62,567 nt of DNA from Sphingobacteriia bacterium 24-36-13 (GCA_002281875.1 NCHN01000016.1:1-62567), one strand, 5' to 3'. Counted from the first letter of the stretch, positions 26,379 through 36,107 are shown. The notes: a model not told the origin generated them from the sequence alone. Made by a program: numbers and translations.

Positions 26379-27803
26379 TTATTTAACCAACCACATTAAG
26401 CCATAGTTCTCATCCTTACCACCTAAAGCTGTAACAGCAGTTGCATAGTTTACAGGATTAAGAGAAGCTTCTGTTGGAGAGTAACCTAAACGCATGGGGA
26501 TTCCTCTTGAATCTACAGCATCAACAGCAGGAGTTAAAACAGGGAAACCAGTTCTACGCCAGTCTTTCCAAGCTTCATAACTTGCTAAATAATTGTGTAC
26601 CCATTTTTCAGTCATAATTTTCTTATGACCATCTACAGCAGCATATGTAATATCTGGTAAAGCTATGTAAGTATCATACTTGGCCTGATCAAATACACCA
26701 TGCATTTCCCAAGATGCTTTAATAGCTGCTTTATACTTTGCTTCTGCTTCTACATCTCCACCAGCTACATAACCTAATTTAGCAGCTTCAGCTTGCATAA
26801 ATAAAACCTGTGCATAATTGTGTAACGTAAGAGGTGAGTTTTGACCTCTAAACGCAGCTCCAATTCTGCTATATGCTGCAGGAATATTGGTTGCCACATT
26901 TCTTCCATATGGCAATCCTCTTATCACCCCTCCTGCCAATGTTTCAGCATAAACAGATAACCTTGGATCAGCTTTAGGGGCCATATAATTAGTCATAGTT
27001 GTGCTAATGGCATAGTCATTTCTATTACTAATAGTATAATTGTTATACCAAGGATTGTAGTTATTGGGATCTCCAGCAAGGTATTTGTAATTGATATTTT
27101 GTGCATTACTAGTAATAACACCAGCAGCTAAAGCAGCAGCATATTCTGTTTTACCTTTCGCAATATCCGCTTTTGAAATACGCAATGCCATAACCATTCT
27201 GGTAGTATTAGCAAAACGTTTCCAAGCAGCCATATTCCCATTTAGTAAAATATCACCAACAACAGCAGATTCCGTTTCCTTAATTTGCGCTACTGCTTCA
27301 GTAAGCTCTTTGAATAAGGCAGTATAAATATCTTGTTGCTTATCGTATTTAGGGGCATAATTTTTATCGCCTTGTAATGCCTCAGAATATGGTATATCAC
27401 CCCATATATCGGTCATTTGTAAAAAGAAATACGCCTTTAAAATACGAGCAACTGCAATTTGGTTACTCTTAGAGCCATTCCCATTGGCAGAAGATGAACC
27501 AGCATTATTATCATTAATGATGGTTTGTAAATCATACAATGGACCTGTATACCAACCAGCGAAACTAGAGTTTCTATCACTGTACAAAGAAGATCCAGGA
27601 TAAGGTCCTTCTGATAAATGTTGAACATATAAAGAGCCTAGTCTTGCACTAGTAACATAGGTACTTAATGCTTGTTCTGCATTTGTTAATAATGCTTTGG
27701 TAGAAGCAGTAGTTAACTGTGCAGGAGAAATATTGGTATCGCCAAACTTGTTACAACTTTGTAACGTAGCCAGCAAACCAAAAACGATTAATATTTTTTT
27801 CAT
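26379..27803 (-). CDS. SusD/RagB-like nutrient-binding outer-membrane lipoprotein
   Basis: The surface lipoprotein that caps a SusC transporter and binds the nutrient. The 474 residues start with a lipoprotein signal (LLATLQSCNKFG, lipidated Cys at 16) and follow the SusD-like_2 subfamily pattern rather than classic SusD, with FFLQMTDIWGDIPYSEA and W-K-D-W-R segments (EAWKDWRRTGFP near residue 420). The gene follows its SusC partner by 33 bases. No glycoside hydrolase or sigma/anti-sigma pair adjoins it, so the cargo is unknown and may not be a glycan. Confidence 0.92.
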   Translation of the reverse strand: MKKILIVFGLLATLQSCNKFGDTNISPAQLTTASTKALLTNAEQALSTYVTSARLGSLYVQHLSEGPYPGSSLYSDRNSSFAGWYTGPLYDLQTIINDNNAGSSSANGNGSKSNQIAVARILKAYFFLQMTDIWGDIPYSEALQGDKNYAPKYDKQQDIYTALFKELTEAVAQIKETESAVVGDILLNGNMAAWKRFANTTRMVMALRISKADIAKGKTEYAAALAAGVITSNAQNINYKYLAGDPNNYNPWYNNYTISNRNDYAISTTMTNYMAPKADPRLSVYAETLAGGVIRGLPYGRNVATNIPAAYSRIGAAFRGQNSPLTLHNYAQVLFMQAEAAKLGYVAGGDVEAEAKYKAAIKASWEMHGVFDQAKYDTYIALPDITYAAVDGHKKIMTEKWVHNYLASYEAWKDWRRTGFPVLTPAVDAVDSRGIPMRLGYSPTEASLNPVNYATAVTALGGKDENYGLMWLVK

Positions 27804-27836
27804 AAAATGTCTTTTTGTTTTTACTGAATTCGTTTA

Positions 27837-30800
27837 CTAAAATGATGCTCTTAAGTTTACTCCAAATTGCCTGGTAGATGATAACTGACCACCTTCACGA
27901 TAGAAAGTTTCTAACTCAGATGGATCAACTCCCCACTTTTTGGTTGTAGCCCAAATTAACCAAGCATTCTGAACCATAAAGCCAATATTAACAGACTTAA
28001 CATATGGCATCGATTTTAATGCCGAGCTAGGAATGGTGTATCCAAACCTGATTTCTCTTAATTTAACATAAGAACCATCTAGTAACACATTGCTTGCATC
28101 ACGCTGACGTGCAGTATACCAATAAGCTCTTGCAGAAATATAACGGTTGTTTTCTTTACCTGCTAAAGCACCATTAGCAAAAATTCCGGGAATACGGATA
28201 CCACCAGCACCTGTATTACCACCTGCTGTGGTATAAGCACCAGGGAAATCTCTCCAATCATTTCCTTTATCATTTTTACCAACAGTTTCTTGAGAAAGCC
28301 CAGTACCAGAATTAAAGTTTCTGGTTTCAGAATAGAATAAGCCACCACTTTGGAAATCAATACTGAAAGTAAGATCAAATGCTTTATACTTAAATGCATT
28401 AAACATACCACCAGTAAACTTAGGAAGGACATTTCCAATACGTTGATTGATATCATATTGAGGTTGACCTGTAGCATCAATTAAGGTTTGACCTGTTGCT
28501 GGATCGGTTCTCCATTTTCTACCATAATACGTACCCCACTCGCCTCCTACTCTATGTTCTAAACGAGTATCATAACGATTGGTTGCATATAAGTAAGTAT
28601 TAATTCCTGGAGCCAATTCCTTAATGCTATTCTGATTTTTAGCCCAGTTTAAAGTTACATCCCAGCTAAAGTTTCTGGTTTCGATTGGTTTACCACTAAG
28701 CGTGATTTCAATACCCTTACTTTGAATATTACCTGCATTAATTTGTGCAGTAGAGAATCCACTTGCAGGTGTTACATCTATCCCCAAAATTTGATCGGTA
28801 TTATTATTCTGGTAATAAGTAACGTCTAAACCAATCTTCTTGAATAAACGCAATTCAACCCCAAACTCATACGCCTTGGTTAAAGCTGGTTTAATTCCAC
28901 CACCCTTAAATTGGTTTCCGATAGTTGCAGATGGATTCGTTCCGTAGAATGAGCCATTTCCGATTGCTAAATTAAGTGCATGTGCTCCTAAGTCTGAACC
29001 TACACTAGCAAAAGAAGCTCTTAATTTACCATAAGTCAACCAGCTGGTTTTAACCAATTCGGTAAAAATAAAGCTGGTGCTTAATGAAGGGTATAAATAA
29101 GAATTACTTTGAGAAGGCAATGCTGAAGACCAATCATTACGCAAAGTACCTTCAACAAATAATAAATCTCTCCAACCTATAGAAGCTTTTCCTAGTACTG
29201 AATTCACGGTTTTCTTTTCATAAGCCCGACTAACACTAGGTCTTGAAATAGAGGCAGCAATATCAAAATAATTAGGAGAGCTTAATCCACCTTGTGTACC
29301 CATTGATAATGCACTATAACTATTCTTACGTACGTTTCCACCAATCATTCCATCTACAGAAAAATCTCCGAATTTATTCTTGTACATGATATTGGTTTCA
29401 AAATTCATTTCTGAATATCGATTCTGAGAAATATTAAAATAATCTAGTGTTAATGCGCCTGTTGGCATTCTACTAGTATTTTCGGTATTATAAGTATTAG
29501 CTCTTACATAAGATTGAATATTTAGGTGTTTGTTCACTTTAATGTTCATTCCTACGTTTCCAATTAATCTATTCTCTGCTTGAGTTGCAATTGCTTCATT
29601 TACGATAAAATAAGGATTATCCCAATACTGAGGTCTACCATAAACTGAGATATCAGCACTTGCATTGGGATCACCAATATTCCATGAATTTAAACTACCA
29701 TCTGGCTCTCTATAATTCACCATTCGCTTCATGTCTAATTGACGTTGAAACCATTGGTTAAAATTCTGAGTGATATTTAATCCATCTAAACGATATCCTT
29801 CCGCTGGCTTTCCTTGTGTACTATTAGTAGTATAGGTAAGGTCAGTAGAAATAGTAATATACTTACCAATATCAAATGAGCCATTCAAAGCCAACTGATG
29901 TTGATCTCTTTTTGCATTGGGTATCATCAAACTTCTATTTTGATTGGCATAAGTCATACGTAAATTATAGCCTTCACCACCAGAAGAAAATGCAACAGAA
30001 TTATTTTTATTTACACCAGTTCTAAAGAAATCTTTTACGTTATTAGGTTGGGCAACTAATGGAGTTTGCTGACCAAATTCTGCTCCTGGATACCAGCTCC
30101 AATAAGCTCGGTAATTATCTCCATTCATTTTTGGGCCCCAACTTTCATCGGCACCGTATTCTAACATACGCTGACCATTGAATGCGGCCCATGATGTTGG
30201 GTGTATGGCTGGATTGTATTTAAATAAATAAAATCCCTGTGCATCTAAATCTGATCCAGCTGAAGTATATGCAGAAGAATACCCACCAGCATATTCATTT
30301 TGATAAGGGGGCAAAAGTGCTAGTTTTTCAAAAGTCAATCCAAGATTTACATCTACACTAGTGAATTTTTTGCGACTTCCTTTTTTAGTTGTAATAACTA
30401 CTGCACCATTCGCAGCACGTTGACCATATAAAGCAGTTGAAGCAGGTCCTTTTAATACCGAAACACTTTCAATATTATCTAAAATAACAGCAGACTGATT
30501 AGTAATAGTACCGTCTACTACAAAAATTGGTGCTTGAGGTCCTAAACCTGTAACGCCTCTAATCAAGATATCAGCGTTATCAAATGAAGAGCTAGGTGAT
30601 CCAACTAATTGAACGCCGGCTACTTTACCTGCCAAAGAAGTACTGATATCTAAAGACTTGGCTAAGGTCAAATTTTCTCCTTTTACTTCTTGAACCGCGT
30701 AACCTAATGCTTTCTTTTCTCTTTTAACACCTAATGCCGTAACAACTACTTCACTAAGGTTATCTACCTCTTCTTTCATTCTTACCGAAGAAGCTTTATC

Positions 30801-31049
30801 TGCAGGTAATTCCACCATCCCAAAACCTGTTGCAGTAAACTGCAGGATTGCATTTGGAGAAACTGAAATAGTAAAATTGCCCTCTCCATCGGCACTTACT
30901 GCATTTTTTGTGCCCTTTTCTTTAACAGTTGCAGAAGGTACCCCTACACCATTGGTGTCGGTAACCCTTCCCTTCACTGTTGTTTTTTGCGCATAAGTAA
31001 TATTCGTAAAAAGAATAAAACCCAGCATTAACAACAAAATTTTTCTCAT
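27837..31049 (-). CDS. SusC/RagA TonB-linked outer-membrane transporter
   Basis: A TonB-dependent outer-membrane transporter of 1070 residues. Signal peptide 1-20, a carboxypeptidase D-like regulatory domain (about 22-95, VKGRVTDTNGVGVP), a TonB-box region LSEVVVTALGVKR, a plug domain (about 115-235 with GQRAANGAVVITTKKG) and a long barrel ending in a terminal aromatic residue. It has no STN domain, so it is not a sigma-signalling receptor. It pairs with the downstream SusD-like lipoprotein. Confidence 0.95.
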   Translation of the reverse strand: MRKILLLMLGFILFTNITYAQKTTVKGRVTDTNGVGVPSATVKEKGTKNAVSADGEGNFTISVSPNAILQFTATGFGMVELPADKASSVRMKEEVDNLSEVVVTALGVKREKKALGYAVQEVKGENLTLAKSLDISTSLAGKVAGVQLVGSPSSSFDNADILIRGVTGLGPQAPIFVVDGTITNQSAVILDNIESVSVLKGPASTALYGQRAANGAVVITTKKGSRKKFTSVDVNLGLTFEKLALLPPYQNEYAGGYSSAYTSAGSDLDAQGFYLFKYNPAIHPTSWAAFNGQRMLEYGADESWGPKMNGDNYRAYWSWYPGAEFGQQTPLVAQPNNVKDFFRTGVNKNNSVAFSSGGEGYNLRMTYANQNRSLMIPNAKRDQHQLALNGSFDIGKYITISTDLTYTTNSTQGKPAEGYRLDGLNITQNFNQWFQRQLDMKRMVNYREPDGSLNSWNIGDPNASADISVYGRPQYWDNPYFIVNEAIATQAENRLIGNVGMNIKVNKHLNIQSYVRANTYNTENTSRMPTGALTLDYFNISQNRYSEMNFETNIMYKNKFGDFSVDGMIGGNVRKNSYSALSMGTQGGLSSPNYFDIAASISRPSVSRAYEKKTVNSVLGKASIGWRDLLFVEGTLRNDWSSALPSQSNSYLYPSLSTSFIFTELVKTSWLTYGKLRASFASVGSDLGAHALNLAIGNGSFYGTNPSATIGNQFKGGGIKPALTKAYEFGVELRLFKKIGLDVTYYQNNNTDQILGIDVTPASGFSTAQINAGNIQSKGIEITLSGKPIETRNFSWDVTLNWAKNQNSIKELAPGINTYLYATNRYDTRLEHRVGGEWGTYYGRKWRTDPATGQTLIDATGQPQYDINQRIGNVLPKFTGGMFNAFKYKAFDLTFSIDFQSGGLFYSETRNFNSGTGLSQETVGKNDKGNDWRDFPGAYTTAGGNTGAGGIRIPGIFANGALAGKENNRYISARAYWYTARQRDASNVLLDGSYVKLREIRFGYTIPSSALKSMPYVKSVNIGFMVQNAWLIWATTKKWGVDPSELETFYREGGQLSSTRQFGVNLRASF

Positions 31050-31221
31050 TTGTTTAGGTTTTGGTTTAGAATTTTAAGATTTCAATGTACATAATTTTCT
31101 AATATTGTTAAAAAAATCTTAAAGGTTTAAACATTAAAATAGCATTAATTAACCTAAAAAGCACATTTAGTCAAGGTTTCCTGAAATAATATAGCTAATA
31201 ACTATATTTTATCCAATAAAA
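31050..31221 (-). other. Upstream region of the SusCD operon
   Basis: About 170 bases of AT-rich DNA without a gene. It must contain the SusC promoter, but I see no clean TAnnTTTG on the minus strand; the closest is TACATTG about 35 bases before the start. An imperfectly spaced inverted repeat ATATAG/CTATAT lies at 31189-31207 and could be a regulator site. Confidence 0.35.
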
Positions 31222-31248
31222 AAGCCCCGACTGAATCAATCGGGGCTT
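31222..31248 (-). terminator. Terminator after the deoxyhypusine-synthase-like gene
   Basis: AAGCCCCGA (31222-31230) pairs with TCGGGGCTT (31240-31248). On the minus strand a T-run follows. It lies 22 bases after the minus-strand stop at 31270, insulating the SusCD operon from it. Confidence 0.86.
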
Positions 31249-31269
31249 ATGTTAAAATTTAAATATATA

Positions 31270-32244
31270 TTACCAACCCAATAGATAGGCAAAAATCAAA
31301 GGCACTACAATAGTCGCATCACTCTCCACAATGTATTTAGGAGTATGAATATCTAGCTTACCCCAAGTAATTTTTTCATTGGGAACGGCTCCAGAATAAG
31401 AACCATAAGAGGTAGTAGAGTCACTGATTTGACAGAAATAACTCCAAAAAGGTACATCATGCCATTCTAAATCTTGATACATCATTGGAACCACACAAAT
31501 AGGGAAATCACCGGCAATACCTCCGCCAATTTGAAAGAAGCCTACACCTTTACCTGCACTATTAGCACGGTACCACTCTGTTAACCATACCATGTATTCA
31601 ATACCACTCTTCATGGTTGAGGCTTTTAATTCCTGCTTAATGATATAAGAAGCAAAAATATTACCCATAGTACTGTCTTCCCAACCTGGAACTACAATAG
31701 GTAAGTTCTTTTCTGCAGCAGCCAACATCCAACTATTCTTTGGATCAATTTCATAATACTGAGCCAAATCGCCACTTAAAAGCATTTTGTACATAAACTC
31801 ATGAGGAAAATAACGCTCTCCTGCATTATCTGCATCTTTCCAAACTTTATAAATATGTTTTTGCAAACGACGGAAAGCTTCCTCTTCAGGAATACAAGTA
31901 TCGGTTACACGATTGTAATGATTTTCTAATAAATCCCATTCTTCTTGAGGACTCAAATCACGATAATTAGGAACACGCTTATAATGGCTATGTGCAACCA
32001 AGTTCATGATATCTTCTTCCAAATTAGCACCAGTACAACTAATAATGGCAACTTTATCTTGACGAATCATTTCAGCTAAACTGATACCTAATTCAGCAGT
32101 ACTCATAGCTCCCGCCAAACTCACCAACATTTTTCCTCCTTCTAACAAATGGGTTTCATACCCTTTTGCAGCATCTACCAAAGCAGCAGCATTGAAATGT
32201 CTATAATGATGCTCAACAAATTGAGAAATTGGTCCTTTACTCAT
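31270..32244 (-). CDS. Deoxyhypusine synthase-like protein
   Basis: A 324-residue member of the deoxyhypusine synthase family. In eukaryotes and archaea this enzyme moves an aminobutyl group from spermidine to eIF5A, a protein bacteria lack; bacterial relatives are thought to make homospermidine or other polyamines. The NAD-binding TGANLEEDI (71-79) and the reactive lysine region ITWGKL (K296) are kept. GGGIAGDF (240-247) stands where the family has GGG..KHH, so the catalytic His appears missing. The ATG at 32244 is chosen over 32328 because the -7 element at 32265-32272 lies between them. Confidence 0.87.
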   Translation of the reverse strand: MSKGPISQFVEHHYRHFNAAALVDAAKGYETHLLEGGKMLVSLAGAMSTAELGISLAEMIRQDKVAIISCTGANLEEDIMNLVAHSHYKRVPNYRDLSPQEEWDLLENHYNRVTDTCIPEEEAFRRLQKHIYKVWKDADNAGERYFPHEFMYKMLLSGDLAQYYEIDPKNSWMLAAAEKNLPIVVPGWEDSTMGNIFASYIIKQELKASTMKSGIEYMVWLTEWYRANSAGKGVGFFQIGGGIAGDFPICVVPMMYQDLEWHDVPFWSYFCQISDSTTSYGSYSGAVPNEKITWGKLDIHTPKYIVESDATIVVPLIFAYLLGW

Positions 32245-32264
32245 ATTAATAAAATTTAGAGGGG

Positions 32265-32272
32265 CAAAAGTA
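32265..32272 (-). promoter_or_regulatory. -7 element of the deoxyhypusine-synthase-like gene
   Basis: The minus strand reads TACTTTTG, a match to TAnnTTTG, 20 bases before the ATG at 32244. No clear -33 TTG is present. It supports the shorter start. Confidence 0.5.
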
Positions 32273-32345
32273 AATTTTTTAGCTGGTATGCCTCTCTTAA
32301 ATTGTAATAGAATTTTCGTTACTTGCAAGTCCCCCCAAAAAATAT

Positions 32346-33110
32346 ATGGACCAACAATACTTTAAAGAATATTATCATTTAGAAAGGGTAAACTGGTGGT
32401 TTACTGTTAGAAGAAAGATTTTGAGGGATCGAATCCACCATATATTAAACAACCCCAAAGAAATTCAGTCTTTAAATATTGGTGCTGCCACTGGAACCAC
32501 ATCGGATATGCTTACCGAGTTTGGAGAAGTGATGTCGGTAGAGTATGACCAAGAATGTTGCGAGTATACCCAAACATTTTTAAGCACCCCCCTTATTCAG
32601 GGATCAATTACAGAATTGCCATTTGCCAATAATAGTTACGATTTGGTTTGCGCTTTTGATGTAATTGAACATGTAGAAGACGACGCTAAAGCGGTTGAAG
32701 AAATGATGCGTGTTTGCAAACCAGGAGGACATATTGCTATAACTGTTCCTGCCTATGCTTTTTTATGGGGAGAGCATGATGTCATTAACCAACATTTTAG
32801 AAGGTATACTAGAAGCGAATTATTGGGATTATTAAAAAAACATAACGGTAAAATTGTTTATCATACTTACTTCAATTCTTTCCTTTTTATACCGATAGCT
32901 GCATTTCGATTACTAGCAACTGGATTGAATAAATTAAAGGGACCTAAAAAAGAAACCATTGAATCTGATCATGCCATATTTGGTACAGAAGGATTTTTTA
33001 ATAACTTGTTAGCAGGAATTTTCTCCTTCGATTATTATTTGTTGAAATGGGGAGTTCGTTTTCCTGCAGGTGTTTCCATTATGGTATTTTTTAAAAAAGA
33101 AAGTGAATGA
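32346..33110 (+). CDS. SAM-dependent methyltransferase (class I)
   Basis: A 254-residue class I methyltransferase. The SAM-binding core is NIGAATGTTSDML (motif I, about 45-57), then VEYDQE (motif II), LVCAFDVIEHVED (motif IV) and the VCKPGGHIAITVPAY post-IV region. The C-terminal half has hydrophobic segments (YHTYFNSFLFIPIAAFRLL) that may touch the membrane. Its stop overlaps the start of the next gene (ATGA), so the products are made together; it probably modifies a lipid-linked or sugar intermediate. Confidence 0.87.
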   Translation: MDQQYFKEYYHLERVNWWFTVRRKILRDRIHHILNNPKEIQSLNIGAATGTTSDMLTEFGEVMSVEYDQECCEYTQTFLSTPLIQGSITELPFANNSYDLVCAFDVIEHVEDDAKAVEEMMRVCKPGGHIAITVPAYAFLWGEHDVINQHFRRYTRSELLGLLKKHNGKIVYHTYFNSFLFIPIAAFRLLATGLNKLKGPKKETIESDHAIFGTEGFFNNLLAGIFSFDYYLLKWGVRFPAGVSIMVFFKKESE

Positions 33111-34312
33111 GTTCAAAATTGGAAAAAATCATTTTTCATAAATGGGAAACAGCCAAATTTGGATCGGTTTACCTAATCTATTGTATTTGGTTTTTACTAG
33201 CCGCTTTTGCAGTTATTGCCGAAATGAGCAGAGGCCTTACAGGTATTGATAATTATTTGATATTCGAAGGTGTTTTTAAACATGTAGTACAAGAAAAATA
33301 TTTATTTAGTTACTACCCAGATGAATATGTTTCTTTTAATAACTACGGGCCAGCTTTTTCTTTGGTGATTGCCCCTTTTGCTTTACTCCCAACCTATATA
33401 GGATGTTTTTTATGGGCTATGGCAAATGCAGCGGCATTATTCATTGCTTTAAAAATGCTGCCAGTAGAAGAAAAACAAAAAATTATTTTATACTGGATTG
33501 TATTGATTGAAATGATGACTTCAATACACAGTGTTCAGTTCAATCCAATGTTTACAGCATTTTTCATTTTCACATTCGTTTTCACATTAAGAGGTAAAGA
33601 TTGGATAGCAACTTTATTTATAGCACTGGGAATATTAACAAAACTGTATGGTATTGCTGGATTGGCTTTTTTCTTCTTTTCAAAAAATAAAATCCAATTT
33701 ATCCTTTCCTTATTGGTTTGGTTAACGATTATAGTTGCAGCACCCATTCTTTATTCTAGCTATAATTATATTGTACAGAGTTATGAAGATTGGTATTACC
33801 AAATCATTAGAAGAAATCAGCAGAATATTGATAATTCAAGAACAGCAGGGATGCAGGATATATCTGTTCCAGGAATGATTCGCAGAATATTTAAATACTA
33901 TGGTCCAATTGACTTTCCAATTATTGCGGTTGCAGGAATATTATTCGGTATTCCTTTATTAAAAAGACAAAATCAAGACCATCCAGATTTTAAATTAAAC
34001 TATTTAGCCTTAGTGTTAATATCTGTAGTGATTTTTAGCTCAGCTGCAGAGAGTCCAACATTTGTGATTGCAGTAACAGGGGCAGCACTTTGGTTTATTT
34101 CCCAGCAACAACCTTTTACAACTAAAACTAAAGCAACACTTTGGCTATTATTTTTGATGACAATATTATCACCAACCGACTTAATACCACCCTATATTAG
34201 AATCAATTTTATTCTTGCTTATTCTTTGAAAGCTTTACCTTGTTTCATCATCTGGTGCTGGTTAATTATCAGTTGCTGGAAAATTCATCTGCCTAAAATA
34301 CCTGCAAAATGA
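33107..34312 (+). CDS. GT87-like integral-membrane glycosyltransferase (DUF2029)
   Basis: A polytopic membrane protein of 401 residues with about nine hydrophobic helices. It resembles the GT87/DUF2029 family, GT-C fold enzymes that use polyprenyl-phosphate sugars as donors, such as mycobacterial mannosyltransferases. The first periplasmic loop holds acidic residues (the region LTGIDNYLIFEG) where the catalytic Asp is expected. It is coupled by ATGA overlaps to the methyltransferase before and the DPM1-type GT2 after it, which could supply its lipid-linked donor. Confidence 0.78.
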   Translation: MSSKLEKIIFHKWETAKFGSVYLIYCIWFLLAAFAVIAEMSRGLTGIDNYLIFEGVFKHVVQEKYLFSYYPDEYVSFNNYGPAFSLVIAPFALLPTYIGCFLWAMANAAALFIALKMLPVEEKQKIILYWIVLIEMMTSIHSVQFNPMFTAFFIFTFVFTLRGKDWIATLFIALGILTKLYGIAGLAFFFFSKNKIQFILSLLVWLTIIVAAPILYSSYNYIVQSYEDWYYQIIRRNQQNIDNSRTAGMQDISVPGMIRRIFKYYGPIDFPIIAVAGILFGIPLLKRQNQDHPDFKLNYLALVLISVVIFSSAAESPTFVIAVTGAALWFISQQQPFTTKTKATLWLLFLMTILSPTDLIPPYIRINFILAYSLKALPCFIIWCWLIISCWKIHLPKIPAK

Positions 34313-35232
34313 GCAAGATGGTTGTATTTGTAATACCTGCATGTAATGAGCAATCAAATGTACTCGTGATAGCTAGTGCCATTAAAAATATCATGGCGCC
34401 ATTAGCATACGATTATCGCATTTTATTTGTGGATGATGGAAGTACCGATCAAACTTTACCCGTTTTAAAAGCAGAAGCCGCCGTAAATAATCATATTCAT
34501 TTTATTAGTCTTTCTAGAAATTTTGGTCATCAAAATGCCTTGAAAGCAGGTTTAGATTTTGCAGATGGAGATTGTGTGATAATGATGGATGCAGACTTAC
34601 AGCATCCCCCAGATTTAATTCCAGTACTAATACAAAAGTGGGAAGAAGGAACAGATATCGTTTACACCATTCGAAAAGAACAGACTGATTTGTCTTTATT
34701 AAAAAGAAAAACTTCTGCCATCTTTTACGATATCATCAATAATATGTCTGATATAGAATTAGAGCAAGGAACAGCAGACTTTAGGTTAATGGATCGCAAA
34801 GTAGTGGAAGCTTTTAAACAAATTAGAGAACATGATTTGTTTATAAGAGGGTTGGTTAAATGGATGGGCTTTAGTCAATCAGGAGTAGCTTATTACCCAG
34901 CAGCAAGATTGTCGGGCGAGTCTAAATACACCATCAAAAAAATGGTACGATTTGCTTTACAAGGAATTACTTCTTTTAGCACTAAACCCTTGTACATGGC
35001 GGCTTATCTTGGATTTAGTTTTGCTTTTTTATCTGTTTTGTATATTCCATATATCATTTATAGTTTTTATCAAGGCCATACCGTTTCGGGCTGGGCATCT
35101 ATTGTTGCTGCTATAGCATTTTTTGGGGGATTACAGCTGATGATTTTAGGAATCATTGGACTTTATTTGGGCAAGCTATTTATGCAAAGTAAGAGTAGGC
35201 CACATTATTTGGTTAAAGAAACGAATTTGTGA
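34309..35232 (+). CDS. Polyprenyl-phosphate glycosyltransferase (DPM1/GtrB type GT2)
   Basis: A 307-residue GT2 enzyme with the DPM1/GtrB layout: PACNEQSNV, LFVDDGSTDQT, SLSRNFGHQNA, MMDADLQHPP and DFRLMDR in the catalytic domain (1-225), then two C-terminal transmembrane helices (about 232-255 and 265-292). This class transfers a sugar from a nucleotide donor to polyprenyl phosphate at the inner membrane. It would provide the donor for the GT87-like neighbour. Overlaps at both ends (4 bases) show tight coupling. Confidence 0.9.
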   Translation: MSKMVVFVIPACNEQSNVLVIASAIKNIMAPLAYDYRILFVDDGSTDQTLPVLKAEAAVNNHIHFISLSRNFGHQNALKAGLDFADGDCVIMMDADLQHPPDLIPVLIQKWEEGTDIVYTIRKEQTDLSLLKRKTSAIFYDIINNMSDIELEQGTADFRLMDRKVVEAFKQIREHDLFIRGLVKWMGFSQSGVAYYPAARLSGESKYTIKKMVRFALQGITSFSTKPLYMAAYLGFSFAFLSVLYIPYIIYSFYQGHTVSGWASIVAAIAFFGGLQLMILGIIGLYLGKLFMQSKSRPHYLVKETNL

Positions 35233-35984
35233 AAATGAATAGGCAGGTATTATTGAGTTTTGATGTAGAAGAGTTTGATATGCCCTTGGAATATCAATTT
35301 GATATACCAGTTGAGGAACAAATGCGAATTGGGAAACTAGGACTCGATGCCATTCAACCCATTTTAGATTTAGCAAAAAGCACTTTATTTACCACCGCAA
35401 ATTTTGCCAATCATTTTCCCAATGAAATAAAGGCATTATCAACAACACATGAAATAGCTTCGCATACATATTATCATACTGCTTATGCAACAGAAGATTT
35501 ATTAAACGCTAGGTTGCGATTAGAAGAAATTACAGAACAGAAAGTCACAGGATTAAGAATGCCCAGAATGCGCCCTGTATTAATGGAAGATGTTAAAGCA
35601 GCTGGGTATGCATACGACTCTTCTATCAATCCTACTTGGTTGCCTGGCCGGTACAATAATTTTCATTTGCCCAGAACTGTTTACACTGAAAGTGGTATCA
35701 AAAGAATACCCGCTTCTGTTAGCCCTGGCATTAGGGTTCCTCTTTTTTGGTTAAGTTTCAAGAATATGCCTTATAGCTTGTACTTGCAATTGTGCAAACA
35801 AACTTTGGCGAAAGACGGTTATCTCTGTCTTTATTTTCATCCTTGGGAATTCACCCCTATTGAGCCATTTGGATTACCCAGCTATACCAGGAGATGGTGT
35901 GGGCCTGCATTGGTTGAACGATTAATTAAACTGGTAAATGACTTATCAAAAGAAGCAGATTTCAGCAGGATGAACCAGCTCTAG
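35229..35984 (+). CDS. Polysaccharide deacetylase-family protein
   Basis: A carbohydrate esterase 4-like (NodB homology) protein of 251 residues. The SFDVEEF motif carries the catalytic and metal Asp, SHTYYH holds the two metal His residues, and RMPRMR is the substrate-side motif. No signal peptide is seen, so it acts in the cytoplasm, like deacetylases modifying lipid-linked sugars. The GTG at 35229 overlaps the previous stop; an ATG at 35235 is the alternative start. Last gene of the coupled glycan operon. Confidence 0.86.
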   Translation: MKMNRQVLLSFDVEEFDMPLEYQFDIPVEEQMRIGKLGLDAIQPILDLAKSTLFTTANFANHFPNEIKALSTTHEIASHTYYHTAYATEDLLNARLRLEEITEQKVTGLRMPRMRPVLMEDVKAAGYAYDSSINPTWLPGRYNNFHLPRTVYTESGIKRIPASVSPGIRVPLFWLSFKNMPYSLYLQLCKQTLAKDGYLCLYFHPWEFTPIEPFGLPSYTRRWCGPALVERLIKLVNDLSKEADFSRMNQL

Positions 35985-36053
35985 CAATTTAAACTTGATT
36001 AGGCCTGTGCTACTTCCAACTTAGTTAAGTCTGCCTTTATTCTAAGGTTGGCA

Positions 36054-36061
36054 TATATTTG
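36054..36061 (+). promoter_or_regulatory. -7 element of the SdpR/SdpI operon
   Basis: TATATTTG is a perfect match to TAnnTTTG. It lies 15 bases before the palindromic operator, so a repressor bound there would sit just downstream of the start site. Confidence 0.6.
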
Positions 36062-36075
36062 GTTTAATGAATTAT

Positions 36076-36097
36076 TATTTAGACATTTGTCTAAATA
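36076..36097 (+). promoter_or_regulatory. Palindromic operator for the ArsR-family repressor
   Basis: A perfect 22-base inverted repeat: arms TATTTAGACA and TGTCTAAATA around TT. It lies 10 bases before the GTG start of the ArsR-type gene and after its -7 element, the classic position for autorepression. Confidence 0.75.
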
Positions 36098-36107
36098 TCT
36101 AAAAGTC

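Noticed and set aside
26379-31049. Complete polysaccharide utilisation locus
   Set aside because: SusC and SusD are present, but no adjoining glycoside hydrolase, sulfatase or sensor; cargo may be non-glycan.
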